From contig NZ_FNHB01000004.1 in the NCBI RefSeq assembly GCF_900104455.1, positions 15,755 to 79,754 on the forward strand: a DNA stretch of 64,000 nucleotides, given 5' to 3'. Shown here in pieces: positions 10,901 to 18,642 of the stretch; position 1 is the stretch's first letter, and each line of letters opens with the position of its first letter. Source of the stretch: Dendrosporobacter quercicolus (GTDB taxonomy: Bacteria > Bacillota > Negativicutes > DSM-1736 > Dendrosporobacteraceae). Made by a program: the position numbers and the translations under genes. Below the pieces are notes generated by a model. It saw nothing but the letters and a program-made list of their open reading frames with translations. It had not been told where the DNA came from and ran no database searches.

Positions 10901-11076
10901 TGGCTTTTATTATTGGCTGCATCCCCCTGGCGGTCGCGACCGGCGCAGGGGCGGGAGCGAGAAATTCGATGGGAACGGCAGTAGTGGGCGGAATGCTTAT
11001 GGCTACAGTGCTGGGCATGTTTTTAATCCCTGTGTTGTTTGTGGTAGTGGAAAAGTTAACCGCCAGACTTAAATAA
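7966..11076 (+). CDS. HAE1-type RND multidrug efflux transporter
   Basis: A 1036-residue AcrB/MexB-like proton-driven antiporter of typical family length. It has the N-terminal NFFINRPVFAIVLSIIITILG membrane helix and two large periplasmic loops. TM4 carries IGLVVDDAIVVIE, where the paired Asp residues relay protons, and LIGLAAKNAILIVEFAK provides the matching TM10 lysine. ATG 7966 follows GGGGGAAG, 12 bases from the adaptor stop. Substrates are probably lipophilic drugs, detergents or solvents, in keeping with MarR control; the specificity cannot be read from sequence. Confidence 0.95.
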   Translation: MANFFINRPVFAIVLSIIITILGTTAAFQLPVAQYPQISPPTVSISTSYQGASAEVVDQTVAQIIEEQVNGVEGMVSMSSTSTDSGSYSLSVQFETGKDADTAAVQTQNRVSEANASLPSSVQSTGITTRKASQDMSMIFNLYSPNDAFDANFLKNYGSIYLIDDIKRVSGVGDVSAFGSDYSMRIWLQPEKLAQLGVAVTEVTAAIEAQNKQAPAGTLGQMPVDSGQDFQYTAKVKGRLSDTKEFENIVVRSQSDGAFIRLKDVARVELGSKEYNYSSMINGHLGAGFAIKLTSDANALETIGNVKKVLEQAAQNFPPGMEYKVVVDNTKFVRESMQEVVKTFVEALILVMLVVFIFLQSWRATLIPLLAIPVSLLGTFGAFVVLGFTINTLTLFAMVLAIGLVVDDAIVVIEAVEYHMRYSGLTPMEATKLAMKEVSGPVVAIAFVLASVFIPVAFFGGTMGVLYKQFALTIVVSMALSALVALSLTPALCILLLKPHQPNAHQGRLERFFQAFNGWFDQCIARYGRGLARLMPKARLCMVLLAVLAILTGGLYKLVPGAFVPDEDQGFYITSITLPEASSLNRTINVLKSFSGELSAQAGVSDIMSLAGMDVLGGGNKPNAGALFVSLDSWSERNRPELKVKAEIAQTFGKGGNLAEGTVMAFAPSSLPGLGMVGGFTLMLQDRGGGTLSDLDNIAQEFMAAAEERPEIGSITSGFKANTPGYEYEVDRDKAEKLGVQVDEIFTALQTFLGGTQVNDFNKFGRSYKVTVQADTAFRSDVDATRYLFVKSSNDGMVPLNTLLKPKKIQSPSVITRYNGVKAVQLNGTQASGYSSGQAMTALEEVAAEVLPSGYTYEWSGQSREEKVSGDRAPVVFGMAIVFVFLCLAALYESWSVPFAVLLSVPTGIFGAFLFQYARNLENSVYMQIGLVMLIGLAAKNAILIVEFAKIRVDNGMTPAEAAIEAAKIRLRPILMTSLAFIIGCIPLAVATGAGAGARNSMGTAVVGGMLMATVLGMFLIPVLFVVVEKLTARLK

Positions 11077-11167
11077 GGAAGACGGGAACAAGGCTGGGTG
11101 CATACCGGGCGGCGGGGCGTGACGCCTGCGTGGATCCCGGGTGCATCAGGCCGCGTCAGATATAGCG

Positions 11168-11217
11168 AAGGCAGTGTCTTTAAATGTTTTTCTACATTTA
11201 AAGACACTGCCTTTTTT
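11168..11217 (+). terminator. Rho-independent terminator of the efflux operon
   Basis: A 19-bp perfect stem, AAGGCAGTGTCTTTAAATG with its complement, has an 8-base loop and is followed by TTTT. This is a very strong intrinsic terminator. Confidence 0.9.
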
Positions 11218-11353
11218 GGCAAATTTCTTGCTTTACCGCTAAAAAAAATGAAAAAGTTGGAGGATTCTGTTAAATAAACAGCAAATAATTATCTTTACAA
11301 AGAAATAGAAATTACTACCAACCAGGTTCTGACCGAGGCGGAGGTGGCATCAA

Positions 11354-13756
11354 TTGAAGGATAAAATCAACGGTGAAACTGCCGATATCAGTGCCAATGA
11401 TTGCTGGAATGACCATCTTCAGGCTATTCAATCCTTGATTCACAGTTTTCGCGAGCGCGGTTCCCGACAGGAATTTCTCAATGAGGTTGTCCGGCTTATT
11501 CAACAGATCAGCGGTTGCAGTGCGGTTGGCATTAGAGTATTGGATGAAAACGGGTATATTCCTTATCAGGCCTATGTTGGCTTTAATGATGAATTCTGGA
11601 AAGCGGAAAATAAGCTTCAAATCAGCAAAGAAGACTGCAGTTGTACCAGACTGGTGAGCGGAACTTTGCTGCCGCTGGATGAGCCTATTATTAACAGCGC
11701 CGGTTCGCTGTGCTGCAATGATACGCTTGCTTTTGCCGAAACACTGTCCGCCCGGGAGCGGGAAAAGTACCGGGGCGCCTGCAATCATGCCGGTTATCAG
11801 ACGATAGGCATTATGCCGATTTATTTTCAGAATTGCATACTGGGCCTGATCCATATCGCTGATTCCATGCCCGGCCAACTGAGTCCGGCGGTAGTGACTT
11901 TTGTCGAAACGGTTGCGCCGCTGGTCGGCCAGGTACTGGGCCGGGCGCAGATTGAACAATCGCTGAAAACTTCGCAGGACAAAGCGGCGATCATGGAGCG
12001 TATCGTCGGCGGCATCAGCAGCCTGGCGTATGTTGTCGATTTGGATACCCATGAGCTAATTTACATCAGTGAAGAGTTGGCCGAAGTTTACAGCGATAAA
12101 CTGTCCAGCCGTAAATGCTACGAATTTTTTGACTTGTCCGCGCCTTGCTGCGATTGTTTTAAGCTGCAGGAAGCGAACGGCAAATCCGGCATCTGGGAAC
12201 GTTATGACAGTTGCCGCAAACGTCATTACTTTGCCGAGCGGAAGGAAATTCAGTGGCCTGACGGACGGACGATGAATGTGGCCTTTATTTCTGATATTAC
12301 AAAGCAGCGTCAGGCGGAAAACGATTTGCGCGAAAGCAATGCGCATCTGGAAAAAATGGTGGCAGATCTGCAGCAGCTTAGTGCAACGCTGGAGGAAGAA
12401 ATCATGGAGCGTCAGGCTGCCCAGGCTGCTTTGGGGCAAAAAGCCGAAGAAATCGAGCGTTTGGCTTACTATGATCTCCTGACTGGTTTGCCCAACTGGG
12501 CCCGGTTGAATAAATTGCTGGAGGCCGAGCTGAACGAAGCCGCCGGCGGGCAGCCGGCAGGCGCTCTGCTGGTGATTGATTTAGATGACATAAAAATAAT
12601 CAACGATACGTTTGGCCATACCTATGGTAACAGTCTGATCACTATTGCCGGCCAGCGTATTGTTCATGAGGCCGGCAGCGGGGCAGTTGTCGGACGATCC
12701 GGCGGCGATGAATTTTTTGTACTGGCGCCGGGCCAGACGAAACGGCTGATCAGCCGGCTGGCGGATAAAATCATTGCTGCCTTTTGTCAGGAAATTGAGG
12801 TGCTGGGTATTCGCTTTCATATGTCGGCCAGTGCCGGAATTGCCTGTTATCCTGCTGACGGGGCTACTGCGGAAGAGATATTTAAGAATGCCGATAATGC
12901 GATGTATGCCGCCAAAAAAGCCGGTAAGAACTGCTGGCGGTTTTATCAAGCGGCCATGCAGGCCGAGGCTTACGAGCGGATTCGCTTGACCAATAGCTTG
13001 CGGCATGCCATTGACCGCGGCGAGCTTTTGCTCTACTATCAACCCCAGGCCAGCATTGCCAATGGCGGCATCACCGGGTTTGAGGCTTTATTGCGCTGGA
13101 ACAGCCCGGAATATGGAGCGGTTTCACCCGACCGCTTTATCCCGCTGGCTGAACAAAGCGGGCTGATTCGGCCAATTGGTCAATGGGTGCTGCAGGAAGC
13201 ATGCAAATTTGCCAGGCGCCTGGCTGACCGGGGCTGGACAAATCGCAAAATTGCGGTCAACGTCTCTCCTCATCAGATAGGCGCCGACGGTTTTATCAGT
13301 GTTGTCCGGAAAGCCTTAAGCGATGCCGGAATTAAGCCGGGCCAGCTTGAGCTTGAAATTACCGAGAATGCGCTGATCGCCTCCCTGGAAGACAGCATCA
13401 GCAAGCTGGACGAGCTGCAGGCAATGGGCGTACAACTGTCGCTTGATGATTTTGGCACAGGTTACTCATCATTAACCTATTTGCAGCGGCTGCCGGTCAA
13501 TACGCTGAAAATTGACAAAGCCTTTATTGATATGATACTGATGGATGGCGCTCAAAAAGCCATTATTGGCTCAATTGTGGATATTGCCCACATTATGGGA
13601 ATGACAGTGGTGGCCGAAGGCGTAGAGACGCAGCGGCAGCTGTCGTATTTGGCGCAGTGCCGCTGCGACCGTATTCAAGGCTATCTTCTCAGTCGTCCGG
13701 TACCTGCGGCAGAGGCCGCCGTGTTTCCGGGTACAGTCAATTTGTCTGAGCTTTAA
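11354..13756 (+). CDS. GAF-PAS-GGDEF-EAL cyclic-di-GMP signalling protein
   Basis: An 800-residue cytoplasmic sensor with no membrane segments. In order: a GAF-like domain (about 20-200, with several cysteines, e.g. KEDCSCTRLV and NSAGSLCCNDT), a PAS-like domain (about 210-315), a coiled coil (320-365), a GGDEF domain (about 370-535) and an EAL domain (about 550-790). The GGDEF site RSGGDEFF is intact but lacks an upstream RxxD I-site. The EAL motif (FEALLRW), the ENA glutamate and the DDFGTGYSSL loop are present, so phosphodiesterase activity is plausible. The TTG at 11354 after GGAGGTGG is the likely start. Cysteine-rich GAF and PAS segments hint at redox or metal sensing, which is inference. 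Confidence 0.88.
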   Translation: MKDKINGETADISANDCWNDHLQAIQSLIHSFRERGSRQEFLNEVVRLIQQISGCSAVGIRVLDENGYIPYQAYVGFNDEFWKAENKLQISKEDCSCTRLVSGTLLPLDEPIINSAGSLCCNDTLAFAETLSAREREKYRGACNHAGYQTIGIMPIYFQNCILGLIHIADSMPGQLSPAVVTFVETVAPLVGQVLGRAQIEQSLKTSQDKAAIMERIVGGISSLAYVVDLDTHELIYISEELAEVYSDKLSSRKCYEFFDLSAPCCDCFKLQEANGKSGIWERYDSCRKRHYFAERKEIQWPDGRTMNVAFISDITKQRQAENDLRESNAHLEKMVADLQQLSATLEEEIMERQAAQAALGQKAEEIERLAYYDLLTGLPNWARLNKLLEAELNEAAGGQPAGALLVIDLDDIKIINDTFGHTYGNSLITIAGQRIVHEAGSGAVVGRSGGDEFFVLAPGQTKRLISRLADKIIAAFCQEIEVLGIRFHMSASAGIACYPADGATAEEIFKNADNAMYAAKKAGKNCWRFYQAAMQAEAYERIRLTNSLRHAIDRGELLLYYQPQASIANGGITGFEALLRWNSPEYGAVSPDRFIPLAEQSGLIRPIGQWVLQEACKFARRLADRGWTNRKIAVNVSPHQIGADGFISVVRKALSDAGIKPGQLELEITENALIASLEDSISKLDELQAMGVQLSLDDFGTGYSSLTYLQRLPVNTLKIDKAFIDMILMDGAQKAIIGSIVDIAHIMGMTVVAEGVETQRQLSYLAQCRCDRIQGYLLSRPVPAAEAAVFPGTVNLSEL

Positions 13757-13809
13757 CCCAGCTGAAGCTGCCTTAAAGTTCAGGCAAATTGTCGGATTGA
13801 CATTTGATT

Positions 13810-14979
13810 TTATTGTTGATTATCGTAAAGATGCTGATAAGTTAAAGGAAGGCTGTTGTTCAATCCTTTGCTAAACAACAATTGGTAAATGTCCAGGCCG
13901 GAAACTCTAAAAGCGGCAGCGCAGCCGCGCAAATATAAACTCCACATGCGAATAAAGCGTTCGTCATATTTTTCCCGGACAGCGTCAAGCTGCCGGGAAA
14001 AGTTTTCATACCAGCGGTCCAGTGTCATAGCGTAATGCAGCCGCAGGCTTTCGGCATGCAGCAGGTGAAAATCGAATTCGGGCAGCAGCCGGATAATTTC
14101 CCGCAGCGAAGGAACATAGCCTCCGGGAAAGATATACTTAGCAATCCAGGCATTGCTGTTTTCTTCAAACAGGCCGGTGATCGTATGCAACAGGGATATT
14201 CCGCCGGGAGCCAGTAATTCATTGATTTTGCGCATATAGTTAGACAAATTTCCCTGGCCAACGTGTTCAAACATCCCCACACTGATAATTTTATCAAAGC
14301 GGGGCTGGCTGGAATCGAGATCCTGGTAGCTTACCAATTGAACATCCACCTGGTGTTCCAGCCCCAGCTCCTCAATCCGTCGTTTGGTTGCCTGGTATTG
14401 TTCGGTGCTTAAGGTAATGCCGGTGGCCTGTACGTTATATTGCTGGGCAGCCTTAATGATAAGCCAGCCCCAGCCGCTGCCAATATCGAGCAGCCGTTCG
14501 CCAGGCTGAAGGTTTATTTTTTTTAGAATATGGTCAATTTTTTGCAGCTGGGCCTGCGCCAGGGAATCGGTTGGCGTGTTAAAATAGGCGCAGGAATAAC
14601 TCATGCTCTCATCCAGCCACAGAGCGAAAAAGTCATTGCCCAGGTCATAGTGATGATGAATGTTGCGCTGCTGCGCGGCGGAATTTACAGCGCCGGACTT
14701 TTTCGGACCGGCGGCTGCGCGGCTGGGCCTGTTGAGGGTAATGATCCGCAAAATATCGTCCATTGACCCTTCAAGCTCGATTATGCCGTCCATGTAGGCT
14801 TCCCCAATCAGCAGTACAATATCGTCGCCTACTTTGAACGGAGGCTCCTGTCTGAAAATGATGGTAAAAGCAGGCGGTTCATCGCCATAAGCCGCCTCTT
14901 CCCCATCCCAAAATACCACTTTAAAACCTCCTTGCTTCCATTTGCCCAACAATAATTTCAAAGCCATTTTCTTTAACAT
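13810..14979 (-). CDS. cfa: Cyclopropane-fatty-acyl-phospholipid synthase family protein
   Basis: A 389-residue SAM-dependent enzyme that adds a methylene bridge to unsaturated acyl chains of membrane lipids. Visible features are the SAM-binding LLDIGSGWGWLIIKAAQ, the preceding NIHHHYDLGNDFFALWLDESMSYSCAYF block typical of CFA synthases, and ISVGMFEHVGQGN. The start at 14979 has GGAGGAG upstream; an in-frame start at 15003 gives a less plausible 8-residue extension. It converges on the GGDEF-EAL gene. The family also includes some methyltransferases, so the precise product is slightly uncertain. Confidence 0.92.
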   Translation of the reverse strand: MLKKMALKLLLGKWKQGGFKVVFWDGEEAAYGDEPPAFTIIFRQEPPFKVGDDIVLLIGEAYMDGIIELEGSMDDILRIITLNRPSRAAAGPKKSGAVNSAAQQRNIHHHYDLGNDFFALWLDESMSYSCAYFNTPTDSLAQAQLQKIDHILKKINLQPGERLLDIGSGWGWLIIKAAQQYNVQATGITLSTEQYQATKRRIEELGLEHQVDVQLVSYQDLDSSQPRFDKIISVGMFEHVGQGNLSNYMRKINELLAPGGISLLHTITGLFEENSNAWIAKYIFPGGYVPSLREIIRLLPEFDFHLLHAESLRLHYAMTLDRWYENFSRQLDAVREKYDERFIRMWSLYLRGCAAAFRVSGLDIYQLLFSKGLNNSLPLTYQHLYDNQQ

Positions 14980-15380
14980 GGTTCTCTCCTCCCTGCAAAG
15001 CAATTATTATTGATTTGTTCAGGCGTAGAACCGCTTCAACCACATTGGGGCGGGGCAGTAAACGCAGGTTCTTCGTCCGATACTTTCATTTTATACCAAG
15101 TTGACGAGTTTTTCCCGTTTTATTTGAATATTATTCCAGAAAAAGCTTTTTTTGCATCCTTTCCTGGAGAAACCCGCGCAAAATCCTCTGAACGCCGGCG
15201 GCGAATTGGAGATTGAAAGATACGGTAAGATATGTTAATCTTTGTTTATTCCAGGTTGTTTTTCTATAAGCCTGGATCGGAAGGCCGCGGAAACCCCCTG
15301 CTGCTACCCGCAGTTTTTAAGGTTGAAGCCCTGTGCCAAGGTACTGGAAATAAACCAAACGCAAAAAAGGAGACGATAAA
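14980..15380 (+). other. Intergenic region with a structured leader for the C39 protease
   Basis: The first 240 bases hold only weak open frames with no convincing ribosome sites. From 15241 to 15359 lies a strongly self-complementary block. A closing stem pairs 15241-15254 (TTTGTTTATTCCAG) with 15344-15359 (two bulges) and ends just before the AAGGAG ribosome site at 15367. An alternative hairpin, CCAGG 15251-15255 with CCTGG 15271-15275, overlaps the 5' arm of the closing stem. This resembles a translational switch, but I recognise no known riboswitch family. Confidence 0.45.
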
Positions 15381-16175
15381 GTGCAAAAAAAGTTTAGCCT
15401 GTTTATTATTTACATGATTGTAGCAATTAGCTTAAGTGCGGCGAATGCCGGCTTTGCGGCTGGGAATGGAAGCGGCATAGATGTTGCGGAAAGGGTAATC
15501 CCTTATCCCGCCGGTTACGACACGGCACGTTCAGGCGCGTCAGCTTACCAGGGAGCAGGCGATCTTAAAAATTCACCTTACTACGCGTCGGCTGATTTCT
15601 TCACGATGGAGTCAACGGCGACTTTAACGCTTTTACCGCGCTATAAAACTTATCAACAAACAACGGAAATTACTTGCGGCCCGGCGGCGGCGTTAACCGT
15701 TCTGCATTATTTTGGCAATACTGACTGGGAAGAATATAAAATTGCCAGCATCATGGGAACTAAGCCCGAAGTTGGCACAGATACCAGCGGAATGGTCAGG
15801 TTTTTTCAGTCGATCGGCTGGGAAGTCCAATCGAGCCTTGCTGCTAACGGGAAAGCAGGGACGGGTTTTTCAAATGTGAACGAGTTCAAGAATTTTGTTG
15901 TTGCCAATTTGAAGCGCAATACGCCGGTCATGGTTGAGAATATTGACTGGGGCGGCCACTGGCGGGTGATTATCGGGTATGATGACCTGGGCACGGCGAC
16001 AACTGCCGATGATGTGATTATTTTGGCGGATTCTTATGATACGGCCGATCATTTGCAGGACGGATATGTTGTTAATCCAGTCGAAAAATTTTATTATATG
16101 TGGTTTGATGCTCATATGCTGCCCAAGGATCAAAAGAAACAGCAATGGCTGACTGCCAGGCCGCCGCTGTCCTAA
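15381..16175 (+). CDS. Secreted C39-like (papain-fold) cysteine peptidase
   Basis: A 264-residue protein with a signal peptide (GTG start at 15381 after AAGGAG; hydrophobic core about residues 5-25). The peptidase_C39_2 pattern is seen: the nucleophile region TEITCGPAAALTVLHYFG near residue 97, the His region WGGHWRVIIGYDD near residue 195 and the Asp-containing ILADSYD. All three catalytic positions look intact. Unlike bacteriocin-processing C39 domains there is no attached ABC transporter, so it probably acts as a free exported protease. The gene has its own structured leader and terminator. Confidence 0.82.
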   Translation: MQKKFSLFIIYMIVAISLSAANAGFAAGNGSGIDVAERVIPYPAGYDTARSGASAYQGAGDLKNSPYYASADFFTMESTATLTLLPRYKTYQQTTEITCGPAAALTVLHYFGNTDWEEYKIASIMGTKPEVGTDTSGMVRFFQSIGWEVQSSLAANGKAGTGFSNVNEFKNFVVANLKRNTPVMVENIDWGGHWRVIIGYDDLGTATTADDVIILADSYDTADHLQDGYVVNPVEKFYYMWFDAHMLPKDQKKQQWLTARPPLS

Positions 16176-16184
16176 CGCCAGTAT

Positions 16185-16219
16185 AAATCTGTCTCCTGGC
16201 TTACCAGAGACGGATTTTT
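16185..16219 (+). terminator. Terminator of the C39 peptidase gene
   Basis: An 11-bp stem with one G-U pair, AAATCTGTCTC and GAGACGGATTT, has an 11-base loop and ends in a run of five T. Confidence 0.8.
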
Positions 16220-16309
16220 ACTTTCGCGCAGAACACAGCGGCAGGCGGTGAAAAAGCGCCAGCTGAACGGGAAGGCGGCCGCAAAACAGCGCGTATGCCG
16301 CAGGGCATG

Positions 16310-16356
16310 AAAATAAAAGCGGCTGAATTTGCAGGTTGGTTGCAAATCGAGCCGCT
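16310..16356 (-). terminator. Terminator of the XRE regulator gene (minus strand)
   Basis: A two-tier hairpin has an outer 7-bp stem (AGCGGCT/AGCCGCT) and an inner 7-bp stem (ATTTGCA/TGCAAAT). Read on the minus strand, it is followed by TTTTATTT, as expected for termination after the regulator. Confidence 0.75.
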
Positions 16357-16393
16357 GGGGCAAGAAAGACCTGATTGTCGCTGTAGAAGATTG

Positions 16394-16723
16394 TTATTGC
16401 GTGTCTTGCGGCGGTCTTTTGATGCCATGCCGGTACAGAACAAATTCTGTAATTAAATCTATTTCTTTTTGAATATGTTCAGGCAGGTCATCCGGCTCTT
16501 TCCGTTGATTTGCCGGGACATCATCAGCGGTAGAGTTAAAAAAGTCTGCCAGGGATATTTCGAGGGCTTTGCAAATTTTTTCCAAAGTAGTAATTTTCGG
16601 GCTTTTTTTGCCGATTTCAATTTCACGTAAAGTAGCTTGGGCAATTTCTGCAAGTTGGGAAAGTTTGTTGGTACTGTAGCCTTTTATTCTTCTTAATTGA
16701 ATAATACGTTCGGCAATTGTCAT
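16394..16723 (-). CDS. XRE-family helix-turn-helix regulator
   Basis: A 109-residue protein with an N-terminal lambda-repressor-like HTH (residues about 5-60: IIQLRRIKGYSTNKLSQLAEIAQATLREIEIGKKSP), followed by TLEKICKALEISLADFF and a short acidic tail. The start at 16723 is chosen because GGAGGATGA lies just upstream; an ATG 12 bases earlier lies within that ribosome-site region. The gene is divergent from a strong promoter and an apparently non-coding transcript. Two direct repeats lie in between, one at its own start and one on that promoter, suggesting autoregulation and control of the RNA. Confidence 0.88.
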   Translation of the reverse strand: MTIAERIIQLRRIKGYSTNKLSQLAEIAQATLREIEIGKKSPKITTLEKICKALEISLADFFNSTADDVPANQRKEPDDLPEHIQKEIDLITEFVLYRHGIKRPPQDTQ

Positions 16724-16735
16724 TTCATCCTCCAA

Positions 16736-16808
16736 TTAACGCTAAAGCAATTATTTTATCGAAAAATAATGCAATAACATTGACTTATTAACGCAAAAGA
16801 ATTAAAAT
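16736..16808 (+). promoter_or_regulatory. Divergent control region: direct repeats and a sigma-70-type promoter
   Basis: TTGACT at 16780-16785 and TAAAAT at 16803-16808 are spaced by 17 bases, a near-consensus promoter reading rightward. A direct repeat, TTAACGC-AAAG-AATTA-like, occurs at 16736-16753 (next to the XRE start) and at 16788-16805 (on the spacer and -10 box). The placement would let the XRE protein repress the rightward transcript. Confidence 0.6.
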
Positions 16809-16814
16809 CAAACT

Positions 16815-17376
16815 AGAGGAATTGTATTTCAATAAAGTTTCAATGCTTGCAAAAGACACTATGTTCGTATTTGGGGTAAGCTGGTATTTCCAAAAATTTG
16901 ATAATTGTTTACAAGAAGGCTGAATTCGATGATAGGGGAATGCCTTCAGCCGGCATAGAATTGTATTCTAGCGCTCTGTGACGCTTAACCCTGCCGAACT
17001 TCTACCGGGAAGCGTATATTTACAGAGCGCCTGATAAGTTTTTCCTTTGTCGTAAAATACCCAACCTGAGGATGGTGCAGTCCGCCTGGTTGAGCTGTAA
17101 AGCCCGAATGTAAACTCAATAGGTAAACATACCCATTAATTATATTCTATCACGAGGGGAATATGCCTTCAATGGATGAAGGGGCATAAACCTCCTGTTA
17201 TGATGCACCGAGGGGAGCGTTTCCGGCGCGGTGTATGTGCTGTTATGGAATTTTCCTGATTGATATGCCGCTGTGTTCAGGCTGGTGATTGTGAATATTT
17301 TCTAAGTAATAGTATAGCCCCCGGCTTAAATAAAAAAACGCAATCTATCAGCCTAATAGATTGCGATTTTTTATTT
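16815..17376 (+). ncRNA. Candidate long structured non-coding RNA
   Basis: Between a near-consensus promoter and a strong terminator lie about 560 bases with no credible gene. The only open frame starting near the 5' end is a weak 33-codon frame at 16822-16923. The rest is full of paired segments: GGCTGAA/TTCAGCC (16919-16950), GCGCTCTGT/ACAGAGCGC (16971-17030) enclosing ACGCTT/AAGCGT, CAACC/GGTTG (17072-17092), ATGCCTTCA with TGAAGGGGCAT, and GCACCG/CGGTGT near 17200-17235. A GGGGAAT-GCCTTCA motif occurs twice (about 16935 and 17157). I could not match it to RNase P, tmRNA, SRP RNA or a known riboswitch; 6S RNA is possible but unproven. It might also be a very long leader of the GGDEF gene downstream. 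Confidence 0.5.
17333..17372 (+). terminator. Strong intrinsic terminator closing the candidate ncRNA
   Basis: CGCAATCTAT and ATAGATTGCG form a 10-bp stem with a 7-base loop, flanked by an A-tract and a T-tract. It would terminate in both directions. It lies about 85 bases before the GGDEF gene. Confidence 0.88.
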
Positions 17377-17456
17377 AACGGGTAATTTATAAGTATTCTT
17401 GGCTGTTGCGAGATGCTTTCGTCCGATGAATAACTTGAAAGCTGGGAGGAAGTTCA

Positions 17457-18539
17457 GTGCATTTACTGCGGCTAAACATAAGCAAAATCAGCTTAGACCT
17501 TAAGACACGAATGGTGGTTACTGTCGCCGGCGTAATTATATTCATGGCATTAATCAGTTTTTCGCTGATTTGCAGCTATACTTTGCAGCTACTGGATAGT
17601 GTGACGAAAATTCAGATGACAGGCCAGCAGGCTTATTGGGCTGGCGGCAGCCGCTCCGGACTTTCGGAAAGCAGCCGGGAGGTTGCGGCTGTCGGTAGTT
17701 ATCGTAATTTCTTCCAGGAAATTCAGGCCCGGTTTATCAAACTAATCCTAAGCCTGTTGATCGTCTTAGTGGCTGCAATATCACTGGCCGTAAGGTTAAT
17801 TCACGGCATGCTGAGGCCTGTTGAGCTGCTCAGCCGTCAGACCGCGGCAATGAGAAGCGGCGACTGGCGTATCCGCCTGGACGAACGGCAGAACGGCAGC
17901 CTGGGAGAGCTGGCGAAATCAATTAATCAAATGGTGCAGCAACTGCAATATTTTTATCGTTTGGCAATCAGTAAGGAACGGGAACTGGAAGACTTGAGCG
18001 TTAATCTGGAATCAATCATTGATCAACGTACGGAAACGCTTAAACAGCTGGCAATCACCGATGCGCTGACCGGTGTTTATAATCACCGGCACATTATGGA
18101 ATGCCTGGCAATAGAGCTTGAACTGGCCAATCAATACCAGGCCCCATTGGCTTTGGCAATTTTCGATATTGATTTTTTTAAACAGGTGAATGACTCTTAC
18201 GGCCATATGGAGGGCGATAAAGTGCTGACCTGCGTAGCGGCCTGTCTGCAGGAAAACGTCAGGCAGAAGGATATTTTGGGCCGCTATGGAGGAGAGGAGT
18301 TTTTTCTGATTTTGCCGCAGACTAATTTGACCCAGGCTTATGCCATGGTGGAGCGGCTAAGGGTTTTAGTCAGCCACTTAGTCATTGGCGAGCGGCGGAT
18401 CCAGGTTACGGTCAGCGTCGGCGTGGCCGGTTATAAGGGGGAAACAATGGAGGAATTTATTCGACGGGCTGACCGCAGCTTATATCATGCCAAAGAAAGC
18501 GGCCGCAACAAAAGTGTGCAGGAAGGAATGGTGATTTGA
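17457..18539 (+). CDS. Membrane-anchored HAMP-GGDEF diguanylate cyclase
   Basis: A 360-residue protein with GTG start 17457 after GGGAGGAAG. It has a transmembrane helix at about 20-42, a short extracytoplasmic loop, a second helix at about 93-112, a HAMP-like segment (RLIHGMLRPVELLSRQTAAMRSGDW), a coiled coil and a GGDEF domain (about 200-350). The active site reads RYGGEEFF, with the inhibitory RxxD (RQKD) exactly five residues before it, so the enzyme should make cyclic di-GMP and be product-inhibited. No sensory domain is recognised in the short periplasmic loop. Whether the upstream structured region controls it is unknown. Confidence 0.9.
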   Translation: MHLLRLNISKISLDLKTRMVVTVAGVIIFMALISFSLICSYTLQLLDSVTKIQMTGQQAYWAGGSRSGLSESSREVAAVGSYRNFFQEIQARFIKLILSLLIVLVAAISLAVRLIHGMLRPVELLSRQTAAMRSGDWRIRLDERQNGSLGELAKSINQMVQQLQYFYRLAISKERELEDLSVNLESIIDQRTETLKQLAITDALTGVYNHRHIMECLAIELELANQYQAPLALAIFDIDFFKQVNDSYGHMEGDKVLTCVAACLQENVRQKDILGRYGGEEFFLILPQTNLTQAYAMVERLRVLVSHLVIGERRIQVTVSVGVAGYKGETMEEFIRRADRSLYHAKESGRNKSVQEGMVI

Positions 18540-18642
18540 TCAGCTGGAAGGCAAAGCCGTCAGCCGGACTATTGAACTTGAGCCGGGTTAAGGGTATAAT
18601 GATGGCTGGACCATCTAAGGAAAATGCCAAAGGAGAAATCCG

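Noticed and set aside
15258-15360. Cobalamin riboswitch
   Set aside because: A CCCGCAGT stretch looks reminiscent, but the B12 box (AGCCAGGAGACCTGCC-like) is missing.
15010-15417. Two open frames of about 60-68 codons before the protease gene
   Set aside because: They lack ribosome sites, have unlikely composition and overlap the structured leader.
16815-17456. Cyclic-di-GMP riboswitch before the GGDEF gene
   Set aside because: The region lacks the GEMM-I consensus (GACGCAAAGCC with GGTAGCCGGGTTACC) and the GEMM-II core.
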